Of a stretch of 41,063 nucleotides of DNA, positions 17,134 to 26,972 are shown one piece after another; positions within the stretch are counted from its first letter, which is position 1; every line of letters begins with the position of its first letter. This DNA comes from Bacteroidales bacterium (GTDB lineage Bacteria; Bacteroidota; Bacteroidia; Bacteroidales; PXBB01): positions 1 to 41,063 of the forward strand of contig PXBB01000165.1 of NCBI GenBank assembly GCA_003565735.1. Reading direction: 5' to 3'. The position numbers and the translations under genes are program-made. The notes under the pieces are model-generated. The model did not search any database, had not been told where the DNA came from, and worked only from the letters and a program-made list of their open reading frames with translations.

Positions 17134-18768
17134 TTATTGCTGATGCTCATTTTTAGAGCGCCAACGTACATCATAGTATCCCGGTCTCTCTTCCACCGCT
17201 TCTCTTAAAAACTCTTCAGGATAACCTAAGGCCCGTGGCCATGCATCTATACGCATCTCATCCCTGATATACCTGTCGTTGTACTTAACAAGTAAATACC
17301 TGGCCAGTTCACGCCAGCTTTCTGTTGTTTTTTCAACATTGTTAACACTAAAAAGTGTAAGGTAGTCTGTCAGCATATCCTTATCCTTTTCATAAAGAGC
17401 CTGAGCCGCCTTGTCGATAGCCGGTATCAACGCTACAGCGCGTTGTTCTATGTCTTGCTGGACTTTTAAAATATCGGAAATTACCTGATCGTAAAGTCCA
17501 TAAGCAAAATTATTAACCAGCGAAAACACCCAGTAAGCTACATCCCAGTCAAATTCGACAGGAGAACCTTCTTTAAGTGCAGGGGGAACTTTATTGAGGT
17601 TTACGTAAATAGGCATCCACGCATTGGAATAGGTGTCGTCAACAGAATACCAACAAATAGGACCGATTTCATCAGGGAAGCGGTTTCGTGACTGGCTGAT
17701 GAAAGAAAAAGCCGTTTGTGGTTGTGAAATAGGGCGCTCCCACGCATATCTTATACTGTCGTCAGGGAGTTCAAAAAAAACGGGACGCCAACGGTAAGGG
17801 TTATTGTAAGGCCCGGCGGCAAAACCTGCACCGGTGTAATAAGGAGTGTCGTGAAAGTGATCGCGATGGAAAGCCATAACATCCGTTACACTGATTTTTT
17901 TATCAGGTTTTATAAACAACGGGTAAGGTTCGGCTCCTTCTACCGAACGCCAATAATCGGACGAAAAATTTTGAGAGGGAGCCGCTCTCCTGTATATACT
18001 CCACACACGACTTTCGCATAATAATAAGGAAGTTGGCCTTACAGGGGCATAAGCATCAACAAAGCTGAATGCCTCGCGGGGTCCGTCGAACCAACCCATA
18101 TAGCGGGCAAAGCCAACCACGTCCTCAGACCACATCCAATTATCTTTATCACTCCAATCCACCTCCCTAATACGTGCCTGGTTGGCATGGGCCGCAATAT
18201 AGCCGTCCGGCACACGTGCAGCAACCCACACAGCGCCCTCACCATGTATGCCTTTCCCGATAAAATCCATGACCCATACCTCATTTTTGTCAGCTATAGA
18301 AAAAGACTCCCCTGTATCAATATAGCCATAAATACGCACCAGTTCATCCATAATACGAATTGCTTCCCGTGCTGTTCTCGCTCTCTGCAAGGTAATGTAT
18401 ATTAGATTGCCATAATCTAAAACACCCTCACCATTGTGGAGCTCTTCACGTCCTGTAAAAGTTGTTTCGGCAATGCTCACCTGATGCTCGTTCATATTCC
18501 CTACCACCCGATAGGTTTGCTCTACCTGAGCAATGCGTCCTAAAAGCTTATACTCCCTGAAGCTGTATATATCCAATGAGTCGCCCGCCTGGTAAGTACC
18601 ACCGGGATAATAGTATAATGGCGCCATAAAACCCGCCACATCATATGTCCAACTGATCATGACGCTACCGTCAGCACTGGCACCCTTTGACACTAAAACA
18701 CTCGTGCACGTCAGTACATTTTTGCTTAAAAAAACCAAAACTAAAAAGAACAGAATTTTCTTTTTCAT
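17134..18768 (-). CDS. Secreted C69-family (PepD-like) dipeptidase
   Basis: A 544-residue Ntn-hydrolase of peptidase family C69/U34. A signal peptide of about 20 residues ends at Cys21, in LTCTSVLVSKGASADGS, which is the expected N-terminal nucleophile after cleavage. The family motif WVMDFIGKG is present near residue 160. It should hydrolyse dipeptides in the periplasm or at the surface, as part of peptide use. Somewhat longer than the Lactobacillus PepD type (about 470). It has a good promoter at 18853-18883 and a leader of about 75 bases with a small hairpin at 18819-18835. It converges on the LuxR gene with 47 bases between. Confidence 0.9.
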   Translation of the reverse strand: MKKKILFFLVLVFLSKNVLTCTSVLVSKGASADGSVMISWTYDVAGFMAPLYYYPGGTYQAGDSLDIYSFREYKLLGRIAQVEQTYRVVGNMNEHQVSIAETTFTGREELHNGEGVLDYGNLIYITLQRARTAREAIRIMDELVRIYGYIDTGESFSIADKNEVWVMDFIGKGIHGEGAVWVAARVPDGYIAAHANQARIREVDWSDKDNWMWSEDVVGFARYMGWFDGPREAFSFVDAYAPVRPTSLLLCESRVWSIYRRAAPSQNFSSDYWRSVEGAEPYPLFIKPDKKISVTDVMAFHRDHFHDTPYYTGAGFAAGPYNNPYRWRPVFFELPDDSIRYAWERPISQPQTAFSFISQSRNRFPDEIGPICWYSVDDTYSNAWMPIYVNLNKVPPALKEGSPVEFDWDVAYWVFSLVNNFAYGLYDQVISDILKVQQDIEQRAVALIPAIDKAAQALYEKDKDMLTDYLTLFSVNNVEKTTESWRELARYLLVKYNDRYIRDEMRIDAWPRALGYPEEFLREAVEERPGYYDVRWRSKNEHQQ

Positions 18769-18852
18769 AACTTCAATTCATTTTATTAAATATTTATTAG
18801 AGAATTCTCCTCGTAAAATGGTTTTTTGAAAACCACTATTGCCAAGGAGGTA

Positions 18853-18883
18853 CAAACTTAGAAAAAAGATTTTAAACCTCAAA
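18853..18883 (-). promoter_or_regulatory. Promoter of the C69 dipeptidase gene
   Basis: On the minus strand TTTG (18883-18880), 19 bases, then TAAGTTTG (18860-18853) fits the Bacteroidota consensus in both boxes and in spacing. Confidence 0.7.
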
Positions 18884-18923
18884 GACTCAAGGCTGCGATA
18901 AGTTTTTGAAAAACCTTTACCAA

Positions 18924-18960
18924 CAAAAAAACCGCTGTTAATGAATCATTAACAGCGGTT
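18924..18960 (-). terminator. Intrinsic terminator of tRNA-Ser
   Basis: A 15-base perfect inverted repeat (18930-18944 with 18946-18960, core AACCGCTGTTAATGA) is followed on the minus strand by a T-run (18930-18924). It lies just downstream of tRNA-Ser. The plus-strand side has only a weak T-run, so it works mainly on the minus strand. Confidence 0.9.
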
Positions 18961-18985
18961 CTCTTTATTAATCCCAGTGTCGTTG

Positions 18986-19070
18986 CGGAGAGAGAGGGAT
19001 TCGAACCCCCGGAGGTGTTACCCTCAACGGTTTTCAAGACCGCCGCAATCGACCACTCTGCCATCTCTCC
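18986..19070 (-). tRNA. tRNA-Ser (TGA anticodon)
   Basis: An 85-base cloverleaf with the long variable arm typical of tRNA-Ser. The acceptor GGAGAGA pairs with TCTCTCC, the discriminator is G, the anticodon loop CTTGAAA gives TGA, and the T-loop is GGTTCGAATCC-like. CCA is not encoded. A -7 box TACTTTTG (19082-19075 on the minus strand) lies five bases upstream. Confidence 0.95.
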
Positions 19071-19074
19071 GCTG

Positions 19075-19082
19075 CAAAAGTA
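19075..19082 (-). promoter_or_regulatory. -7 box of tRNA-Ser
   Basis: TACTTTTG on the minus strand, ending five bases before the tRNA 5' end. No -33 box is recognisable. Confidence 0.55.
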
Positions 19083-19113
19083 TAAAAAAATATCAGGGTA
19101 TGCGTAAAAAAAA

Positions 19114-19374
19114 TTATTTTTTTTCTTGATTATTATTGTATTCTGCCTCCAGTTCTTCAACGAGGTCAAAAAGGTCGAGCTGGTTTTCGCTTATTTCATA
19201 GTTAGCATCATCAGTAAAATCATAGTGGGTTACTATGTAATCTTTAATTGCTTTTTTGAACAATTTGTTGGGTGATATCTTTTTGATTTTACAAAAGCGC
19301 TCCACAATATTGAATTGTTTTTGCGACAATTTGAAAGTTATTTTTTTAAACTTGATTTTTTTCTTTTTACTCAT
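19114..19374 (-). CDS. Small basic protein, ribbon-helix-helix-like, coupled to the cysteine desulfurase
   Basis: An 86-residue protein of unknown function. The first third is very basic (MSKKKKIKFKKITFKL) and is followed by two predicted helices, QKQFNIVERFCKIKKI and PNKLFKKAIKDYI, in a strand-helix-helix order like ribbon-helix-helix DNA-binding proteins. The tail is acidic (LDLFDLVEELEAEYN). Its ATG overlaps the TGA of the cysteine desulfurase gene (ATGA), so the two are translated together. It could be a regulator or a nucleic-acid-binding accessory protein; the fold call is tentative. Confidence 0.7.
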   Translation of the reverse strand: MSKKKKIKFKKITFKLSQKQFNIVERFCKIKKISPNKLFKKAIKDYIVTHYDFTDDANYEISENQLDLFDLVEELEAEYNNNQEKK

Positions 19375-20489
19375 TTTAATAAAGCTAATAAAGTATCAAC
19401 CACTTTGTCAATTTCTGTTTTGGTATTGAATGTGCTAAAAGAAAAGCGGATGGCCTGCCTACTCAAATCGGTGCCCATAGCCTCAAGAACTGGAGAAGTA
19501 CTCTGGCTTCCTGAGGCGCAAGCACTACCACCGGAGGCTGCTATGCCTGCGATATCCAGATTTTGAATAATCATTTCCATACCACTTCTGGCTGGCAGCG
19601 CAATATTGACTATTGTATAGAGACCTTTAGAATCTAAAGGACTGTTGAAGTCTATTTCTTTAATTGCGTGCAGGCGTTCTAACATATAATTCTTAAGACT
19701 TTCCACATAAGCTATTTTCTGAGACATGTTCTGATGAGCCATTTCGAAGGCTTTAGCCATACCGGCAATACCGGCAATGTTTTCTGTGCCTGCACGTCTG
19801 TTGCGCTCTTGTCCTCCCCCAAGGATATAAGCATCCACAGGCCTATTGGAGTTGATATACAAGAAGCCGACACCTTTGGGACCATGAAATTTGTGAGCGG
19901 AAGCCGTTGCAAAATCCACCTTAGTACTAGACCAATCAATAGGATATTTCCCGAAAGTTTGCACCATATCGCTCATAAAAATGGCATTATAGCTTTCGCA
20001 TAATGCAGATACATTCTTTAATGGCAGCATAGCTCCGGTTTCGTTATTGGCATGCATCAAGCAAACTAAGGTATGAGGATCTTTATGCAGCAGGCTTTCA
20101 AGAGCTTCCATTTCAAAAAGGCCATCTTTTTTCAAAGGTAAGTAAGAAATTTTAATACCAAAAGTAAGGGCGGCTTGCCTAACGGGTTTCAAAACAGCCG
20201 GATGTTCTGCTGCCGTAGTGATGATATGCTTTACGTTGTATTTATGTATGCAGGCGTTAATAACCCAATTGCTGGCTTCGGTACCTCCGGAAGTGAAAAA
20301 AATTTCAGAAGGAGCCACGCGAATCAACTGTGCAATTTTTTTTCTTGAATTTTCTATGATTACACGCGTCCGGCGACCTTGTTCATGTAATGAAGCAGGA
20401 TTGCCATAGCAGTTTTGCAGCACATGTTGCATCTCAGATATTACTTCAGGGTATGGTTGTGTTGATGCCGCATTATCGAGATATATCAT
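19371..20489 (-). CDS. Cysteine desulfurase (NifS/IscS-type)
   Basis: 372 residues. This PLP enzyme takes sulfur from cysteine for iron-sulfur clusters or tRNA thiolation. Lys200 in SAHKFHGPKG binds PLP; Cys324 in GGSACASGSQS is the persulfide cysteine on a short loop, as in the NifS/IscS class. AAEHPAV carries the PLP-stacking His. The usual DAVQ motif reads DMVQ. ATG 20489 (MIYLDNAAS) is chosen over the in-frame TTG at 20498. No iscU or suf gene lies nearby. It may share a transcript with glmM, 41 bases upstream. Confidence 0.93.
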   Translation of the reverse strand: MIYLDNAASTQPYPEVISEMQHVLQNCYGNPASLHEQGRRTRVIIENSRKKIAQLIRVAPSEIFFTSGGTEASNWVINACIHKYNVKHIITTAAEHPAVLKPVRQAALTFGIKISYLPLKKDGLFEMEALESLLHKDPHTLVCLMHANNETGAMLPLKNVSALCESYNAIFMSDMVQTFGKYPIDWSSTKVDFATASAHKFHGPKGVGFLYINSNRPVDAYILGGGQERNRRAGTENIAGIAGMAKAFEMAHQNMSQKIAYVESLKNYMLERLHAIKEIDFNSPLDSKGLYTIVNIALPARSGMEMIIQNLDIAGIAASGGSACASGSQSTSPVLEAMGTDLSRQAIRFSFSTFNTKTEIDKVVDTLLALLK

Positions 20490-20530
20490 AATTTCCAAAA
20501 AGCTTATACAAGTATTTGATCCCGAAATTA

Positions 20531-21925
20531 CTAATTTTCTTTTATAATATGTTTAATGTCATCAATAATTTTTTTGGCCAATGTATCGGCAGCGGTCATA
20601 GTTTCACTTTCGGCATAAATTCTTATAATAGGCTCTGTATTGGAAGGACGCAGATGCACCCAGTCGTTGCGAAATTCAATTTTCACCCCGTCTGTTTTAT
20701 TTTGGGGTTTATCTTCATAGCGTTCGGATATGGTTTTCAAAATATTATTGACATCAATTTCAGGGCTGAGTTCAATTTTATTTTTAGAAATATAATATTC
20801 CGGGTACTCTTTTTTCAACACTGAGCATGATTTACCAAATGTCGCCAAATGAGATAAGAAAAGTGCAATACCTGTCAAAGCATCCCTGCCATAATGAAGT
20901 TCAGGATATATTACGCCACCATTTCCTTCGCCACCTATGACAGCCTGGTGTTTTTTCATCATTTCAACAACATTAACTTCTCCCACGGCAGCAGCATAAT
21001 GATTGCAGCCTGCCATTTCTGTTACATCTTTCAAAGCACGTGAGGATGAAAGATTAGAAACAGTATTGCCGGGTTGATGTTTGAGCACATAATCGGCTAC
21101 TGCAACTATGGTGTACTCTTCGCCAAACATATCGCCATTTTCGCAAATAATAGACAGGCGGTCAACATCAGGGTCAACAACAAAGCCCAGGTTTGCATCA
21201 GTTTTTTCAACTTTTGTTGCAATTTCTGTCAAATACTCCGGCAGTGGTTCGGGATTGTGTGGGAAATGGCCATTGGGCGTACAGTAGAGCTCTTCGACAT
21301 GCGCAACACCTAAAGCCCGCAACAACTTGGGAACGGCCATACCTCCTGTAGAATTAACACAGTCAACAACAATTTTAAATCCTGCACTTTTGATGGCACT
21401 CATATTCACAAGAGGTAAAGCCAATATTTTACCAATGTGGACATCAATAGCAGTATCATCATAAGCAACTTGCCCTAACCTTTCAACATCTGCATAAGCG
21501 TATGCGTCATTTTCGACAAGATTTATTAGCTGTGCACCCTCAGCAGCTGTAATAAATTCTCCGTGCGCATTTAAAAGTTTTAAAGCATTCCATTGTTTTG
21601 GATTGTGACTTGCTGTTATTATGATACCACCATCGGCCTGGTGCGTTTTTACGGCTATTTCAACAGTTGGTGTGGTAGATAATCCCAAGTCTATAACATC
21701 AATACCCATCCCTGTTAGCGCACCGATTACCAACTGGTTAACCATTGGGCCCGAAACACGCGCATCACGACCTATGACCACTGTGGTTTTTTCTTTATCG
21801 GATGTTGCTCTTAACATAGCACCGTAAGCTGAGGCAAAACGAACGATGTCAACGGGTGTTAGTGCCTGACCTACGCGACCCCCTATTGTTCCTCTTATTC
21901 CTGAAATTGATTTTATTAATGCCAT
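20531..21925 (-). CDS. glmM: Phosphoglucosamine mutase
   Basis: 464 residues, all four domains of the alpha-D-phosphohexomutase family. Ser106 in TASHNPKQ is the phosphoserine; the metal loop DPDVDRLS and the sugar loop GEGNGGVI are present, and RPSNTEPIIRIYAE binds phosphate. It converts glucosamine-6-phosphate to glucosamine-1-phosphate for UDP-GlcNAc and cell-wall synthesis. The GEGNGG sugar loop favours phosphoglucosamine over phosphomannomutase, though the Bacteroidota members are diverged. A -7 box TATTTTTG lies at 21956-21949. Confidence 0.9.
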   Translation of the reverse strand: MALIKSISGIRGTIGGRVGQALTPVDIVRFASAYGAMLRATSDKEKTTVVIGRDARVSGPMVNQLVIGALTGMGIDVIDLGLSTTPTVEIAVKTHQADGGIIITASHNPKQWNALKLLNAHGEFITAAEGAQLINLVENDAYAYADVERLGQVAYDDTAIDVHIGKILALPLVNMSAIKSAGFKIVVDCVNSTGGMAVPKLLRALGVAHVEELYCTPNGHFPHNPEPLPEYLTEIATKVEKTDANLGFVVDPDVDRLSIICENGDMFGEEYTIVAVADYVLKHQPGNTVSNLSSSRALKDVTEMAGCNHYAAAVGEVNVVEMMKKHQAVIGGEGNGGVIYPELHYGRDALTGIALFLSHLATFGKSCSVLKKEYPEYYISKNKIELSPEIDVNNILKTISERYEDKPQNKTDGVKIEFRNDWVHLRPSNTEPIIRIYAESETMTAADTLAKKIIDDIKHIIKEN

Positions 21926-22293
21926 ATTTTTTATTATTAATTTTTTTGCAAAAATATCATTTTATGCCAAACTATGTGTTAAAACTTCACAATGTGTCTT
22001 GAAACTCTGAACATATCAGGTTTTTATATGCAATAAGCATACCCGGCTAAAAGGCTATTAAGAAAAAACAATATAGTGACTGATTTAGAAAGATTTTAAT
22101 ACATTCTTGATTTTCTGATACATCACTCCGGCTTAACTCTTTTAGATGATAACACCATTGTTTTATTAATATTGTTTGACATCAAATTTTTCTGTAGAAA
22201 TTAGCCTGCATGATTCATGCTTTTAATTTAGCTCAGCTTAATGATGATGATAAGCTTAAGAATTTACAGATTCTGGTCGCACGGCATTATAAT
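21926..22293. other. Spacer between glmM and the beta-helix T9SS gene
   Basis: A 368-base spacer. It has a minus-strand -7 box (TATTTTTG, 21956-21949) about 25 bases ahead of glmM. The rest is AT-rich; no terminator with a T-run and no credible gene is seen, apart from a 59-codon plus-strand frame that I rejected. Confidence 0.45.
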
Positions 22294-25200
22294 TTATTCA
22301 ATAATCATTTTTCGGCTTTTACGCATCCCTTTGTAATAGAGGGTATAAAGGTATATACCTCTCGAAAAAGCTGCAGCTTCAATTATTAACATATGCCGGC
22401 CTGCTTTTTTATAACCGCTGTAAGAGTAAACCATTTCACCAAATGTGTTAAAAATTTGGAAGTGGATAAGACCCTCTTCAGGTATTTTATACACAATTTC
22501 GGTTGAATTTTTTGCAGGATTAGGCATATTTTGCGACAGATAAAAGAATGCTTTTTGATAATCAGAATAAGCAGTCACAGGCGAGCCAAAAAATGTTTTG
22601 CAGAAATAATTATTAGAGCTGTCCTGATCGTCAACCAAAAAAACATGTACACAAACAGTGTAATAACCATTGGGGACTGTATATTTCTGCGCAAACTTAA
22701 TGGTGTCTTCGACTCCGGGAAGAAGAGTTCCTGTCCATGTTTGGTTAGCAATGGTATCATTGTTAACCAGGTAAAGTATGTCAAAATGATTGATGTTTTG
22801 GGTACCAAAATTTTTAACAACAGCACTTACACTTTTTTGCGTACCGGCACCGATCAAGCTGTCGCTACCCATTATTGCAGTAACGCCAATATCCTTTTTA
22901 AAAGGCACAAGAGCCACTGAAAAGTCGTCTATATAGCACACATGCGGTGATGTTCCATGCCACGCAAAATAATAAACACCTGTATCAGCCGGCTGAAAGT
23001 AAACAGAGGCTTTTTGATATAGCGTATTATCAAAAAGATTTAAAAATATCAGCGTATCAGTAAAAGTATTGACATCCTGGGTTTTACTGCTCATAAAACT
23101 TATAAGATGCGGATACGAAGCATTATTTGCTCTGTACATAAACGAAATATCGTAGGTTGCTCCACCATTCAACATAAAACATTCTGTGATAAGCCAGTCG
23201 TCTCCTGCGCTATTTACGCCTTGATTGTACATAGCGCTATGCGTTCCTGTATAGGCAAAAGAGGCATTAGAATAGCCCGGAGTCCAGCCCCACTCATCGT
23301 TGTTAGCATCTACAACTTGCCATAGGGTATAGTCTTCGCCGGGTTCAAAACCCATTATATATGGCCCGTTTTCCAAGCGATGACCGGTATAAATCATTTC
23401 TGATATGGTATCGTTGAATGGCTCACCATCGCCGGCAGCATCAACAGAAATAAAAACATGATAATGCGCCTTCTGACTAAAATCTGCCGTCGCATTAAAA
23501 GTAAAAATATCGCTGTCGCCAAAGCCTAATGATTTGTTGAACAATTGTATAACCGCCGGTAAAGTGTCAATAGTATAGGATATATTGATTTGGTTCAGGG
23601 TATCCTTTCCTGTATTTAAAATCTCTACGCTTAAAGATTCGCTGTTCGTAAGTGAGCATGAAGACAAAGGTGCACTAATAGCAACAACCGCTGCATCAAT
23701 ATGGTGCAGTATTTGTTCGTATGCACCTATTGTTGGATAAAGCGTATCTCTGGCTGTGCCTTCGATATCATCAGCAATAAGTGCATGGAAGTTTGCCGCT
23801 CTATACAGGGTGGCACCCATAGGTTTAAGCCAATAATGAGTGTAAAAATTGGGGTTGCCCGAAACAGCATGGCTATCATTACCGTATGGTATGTTAACAG
23901 CTTTAAGGCTTGTCAGATTTGGCACAGGGGCACCGTAATAAACAAATTGTTTACTGCTCCCTGAAAAATAATTGTTATAGTCTATAGCCTTTATACTCAA
24001 CGGGTCTTCTATGCGTGCCGCAAAACCATTACCCTGGCCAGAGTAAACAAAACAGTTATTTTTAACAACAATATCTGATGAGGATGGCGTAACATGAAAA
24101 CCAACACCATGCACATCATCACAATTTATGCTGTTATGCAAGACTTTTATTCGCGAAGAATTATTGATATAAATGCCTGCTGCATTGCCTATTGTGCCGG
24201 AAAACCCTCCGCCTATAGCATTATTAGCAACAACAGAAAAGGTATCAACAGCTGTCTTTACAGAACTTAGGGAAATACCTAAATAGCTTGGGTTTTTAAT
24301 CTTATTGTGCGTGATAGTAAAAGGCCCTTTTGAAACCGATGCGTCAATGACTCTGGCGCCCATTATGCTGGTCTCTCGCATGACGGCATGATTATGAGAA
24401 ACGGTAAAATCTGAAACATTATTCAAAGAAACACTACTGCGGTATGCATCTTTAAACTTATTTTTAATCAAGCGCACATTTGATATATTGCTGCTATCTC
24501 CCTTGATACATACGCCATAATACCCTCCCTTAAAAACATTATGCGCGACCATGATATTTTGGATTTCCTGACCTCCTGCTGTGTAGGATGTCGGGTTACC
24601 TGACACCAAAATGCCATGAAAGCTATCGTTTGGCGAATTATTATGCACAAGAATACTGCAATTTGTAATTTTGATGTCTTTGCTATGGTTTCCAATATAG
24701 ATACCTGTTCCCCATAGGGCTGTATCAGGTATGCTTATGGTAAGGCTGTCGAAATAAAAATGACGCGCCCCGTTTAATTCAATAGCGGCACTTTTATTTG
24801 ACGCGGGCAGCGACGGCATAAGTACGACATTAGCTGAACCTCTGAAAGTAACAGTCGAGCTATCGTTGGTATTAATACCATTATTAATAATAATACGTTC
24901 GTTGTAAACACCCGGCTGAGGTTCGATAATGACGTGACCACCAAGGCCACATTTTTCCAAATCTTTGATAATAGATTTAAAATCCGGGTAATCGGCCCCG
25001 GAGCCTCCTACACTATAATAGCCCTGAAGTGGTTCGGCACAACCATAAAGCAAAAGATGCAAGGTGTCGTTAAAATTGTTTAAATCCGGTTGCATATTTG
25101 GTTGACTTGTCCATATCTTTAATGAATTGTAACCTTCCATAAAAGAAGCCTGTCCAACATAAAAAGGATCGCTCCACATATCTTCTTGCAATTGACCATT

Positions 25201-26910
25201 CCAGGAAGTGCTTTGGTATGAGGAATTATTAACACTATAGGAAACCTCTACACTATTAAGCATTTGCGTGCCATAATTTTTCACCTGCACAAAAAGAGAT
25301 TCCGGATAATGGGTGTTCACTACAGTCTTAGTCAGCAAAGCATCAACCACCCCTGCATCATAAGCATAAGTGACAGTATCTCTGATAATGGCAATAACCG
25401 GGCGTTGCTTTCGCAAACCGGAGGTTAGATTTAGTTCTGCATATTTGTGTAGCTGCACTGTTGACATGGTCCCAATGACATTATCGCTAAAACCCGGCGA
25501 ATATACCCAGTCGAAAGTTCCTTCTGAATAGGGAGGCGTACCGGCAATGCTTGATTTAACCGCAATTTCAAGGTGCCCTCCTGTGTATATAAAAGGTGTG
25601 TCAAGGGCTATCTTCATCCAACCGCTTTGAGAAGGGATAATGTGGTCAGAATTGCTGTAAACAAGCTTATGTGTATTTTGAATACCGTCAATGGTTGTTC
25701 TTAAACATAAAGGCGGATTTTGATGGCTTTGTCTTATGAATATTTGTAATTCAAGAGGGTTGGCGCTTAGCGTTCCCGAAGAACCATGCTTCTTGTAAGC
25801 AATGGCATCAATTTTTGAAAAAGGATGTATGCCGGCTTGTACCAATTCATCTGAAGTAAAAATTTTGTTCGAGGCTGTAAATCTGTTTGGCGACGTACTA
25901 CTTATTCTAGGGAAGGGGCTGTACAAGCTTTCGGTTGCAACGAGGGCGTTTTGACCGATAACAGCCTTATAAGGCGCTTTGGTATTGTAAAAAAAATGTG
26001 TGTGACCGATAGCCGTATTTGCCGCAGGTGTGCTATCAACCGCTTTTATGTAATAAGCAACCGAACTGTTTAAGGGGATTTGCGGTATCGTACCGGTATA
26101 TACATCTCCTCCTATGTTATTCATAGGTAGGGAGTCCTTATAACTGCTATTAATAGTATAATGCAGATGAGCTGACAATATTCCCGAACTGTCGGTAATA
26201 TGAGCAAAAACATCAAAGGGTCCGGTACCATAGATGGTATCTTTCAAAAAGGGGGCAATATGGTTAATCTGAGGGGGCATCAGCTCATGGTTGGCAGTTT
26301 CCACTTTAACTGCATCAATAAGCCAACCATAGTTGTTGTTCGGGCCGGAAGGGTTGCCACCGTCATAAATTACAAAACGCAATTTAACGTGAGGCTGGTT
26401 AGCCACCAATGAAGAAAGGTCAAACATCTCAAAAACCCACCAGTTGTTTTGAGGTAAGGCGCTATTGTTGTTAGCATACCATAATTGGGGATAAGAAGCA
26501 GCTGTAAAGCGGTTACCCATGCTGCCAAACTGTCCGCTGCCATAATATGTCTGTGCATCTAATCTGGTCCAGTTAACCCCATTGTCTTTTGAAACTTCCA
26601 GATAAGCACCATCAAAAACAGCAATCTTACATATATGCGCAAAGCTTAGTCTAACAAAATTATAACCAACCGTACTAAAGCTATGTGTTGTCAAAAAAGA
26701 GGTATCCTGAAACCCAACGGTGTTGTATAATGAGCGACTGCCCATAAAAAACAAAGAATCATTAACCTGCCATTGTTGATGTCCCGCACTCGTCACATTG
26801 AAGGGCTGCGTAACGAAGTTCTCTTCAAAAACAACAGTTTGGCCTTGCAATGCAAAAACACCGGCAAATGTCCACATTAAAAAAAAGCCATATGTTTTGC
26901 GCATATTCAT
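22294..26910 (-). CDS. Very large T9SS-secreted protein with right-handed beta-helix
   Basis: A 1538-residue extracellular protein. A signal peptide (about 1-24) is followed by beta-sandwich modules, including a MAM or choice-of-anchor-like region (about 30-210). A parallel beta-helix rich in NNxF/HN repeats spans about 670-1010 (GVYNERIIINNG, VAHNVFKGGYYG). Then come a CARDB-like segment, a choice-of-anchor J domain (about 1190-1340, WLITECFMLNGG), another CARDB-like segment, and a T9SS type A sorting domain (about 1455-1538, LSQNMPNPAKNSTEIVYKI). Beta-helices of this kind occur in polysaccharide-active and adhesin proteins; no catalytic residues can be assigned. A second in-frame ATG lies two codons downstream of the chosen start. 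Confidence 0.9.
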   Translation of the reverse strand: MNMRKTYGFFLMWTFAGVFALQGQTVVFEENFVTQPFNVTSAGHQQWQVNDSLFFMGSRSLYNTVGFQDTSFLTTHSFSTVGYNFVRLSFAHICKIAVFDGAYLEVSKDNGVNWTRLDAQTYYGSGQFGSMGNRFTAASYPQLWYANNNSALPQNNWWVFEMFDLSSLVANQPHVKLRFVIYDGGNPSGPNNNYGWLIDAVKVETANHELMPPQINHIAPFLKDTIYGTGPFDVFAHITDSSGILSAHLHYTINSSYKDSLPMNNIGGDVYTGTIPQIPLNSSVAYYIKAVDSTPAANTAIGHTHFFYNTKAPYKAVIGQNALVATESLYSPFPRISSTSPNRFTASNKIFTSDELVQAGIHPFSKIDAIAYKKHGSSGTLSANPLELQIFIRQSHQNPPLCLRTTIDGIQNTHKLVYSNSDHIIPSQSGWMKIALDTPFIYTGGHLEIAVKSSIAGTPPYSEGTFDWVYSPGFSDNVIGTMSTVQLHKYAELNLTSGLRKQRPVIAIIRDTVTYAYDAGVVDALLTKTVVNTHYPESLFVQVKNYGTQMLNSVEVSYSVNNSSYQSTSWNGQLQEDMWSDPFYVGQASFMEGYNSLKIWTSQPNMQPDLNNFNDTLHLLLYGCAEPLQGYYSVGGSGADYPDFKSIIKDLEKCGLGGHVIIEPQPGVYNERIIINNGINTNDSSTVTFRGSANVVLMPSLPASNKSAAIELNGARHFYFDSLTISIPDTALWGTGIYIGNHSKDIKITNCSILVHNNSPNDSFHGILVSGNPTSYTAGGQEIQNIMVAHNVFKGGYYGVCIKGDSSNISNVRLIKNKFKDAYRSSVSLNNVSDFTVSHNHAVMRETSIMGARVIDASVSKGPFTITHNKIKNPSYLGISLSSVKTAVDTFSVVANNAIGGGFSGTIGNAAGIYINNSSRIKVLHNSINCDDVHGVGFHVTPSSSDIVVKNNCFVYSGQGNGFAARIEDPLSIKAIDYNNYFSGSSKQFVYYGAPVPNLTSLKAVNIPYGNDSHAVSGNPNFYTHYWLKPMGATLYRAANFHALIADDIEGTARDTLYPTIGAYEQILHHIDAAVVAISAPLSSCSLTNSESLSVEILNTGKDTLNQINISYTIDTLPAVIQLFNKSLGFGDSDIFTFNATADFSQKAHYHVFISVDAAGDGEPFNDTISEMIYTGHRLENGPYIMGFEPGEDYTLWQVVDANNDEWGWTPGYSNASFAYTGTHSAMYNQGVNSAGDDWLITECFMLNGGATYDISFMYRANNASYPHLISFMSSKTQDVNTFTDTLIFLNLFDNTLYQKASVYFQPADTGVYYFAWHGTSPHVCYIDDFSVALVPFKKDIGVTAIMGSDSLIGAGTQKSVSAVVKNFGTQNINHFDILYLVNNDTIANQTWTGTLLPGVEDTIKFAQKYTVPNGYYTVCVHVFLVDDQDSSNNYFCKTFFGSPVTAYSDYQKAFFYLSQNMPNPAKNSTEIVYKIPEEGLIHFQIFNTFGEMVYSYSGYKKAGRHMLIIEAAAFSRGIYLYTLYYKGMRKSRKMIIE

Positions 26911-26972
26911 TCTGATTTATATTTTTTTCTAAAAACGCTATCCTAAAAGGCTTCCGTCAATTTCACAAATAT

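Noticed and set aside
22210-22389. 59-codon plus-strand frame beginning with ATG before the beta-helix gene end
   Set aside because: Its second half runs antisense through the conserved T9SS sorting domain of the large gene, and no promoter is seen.
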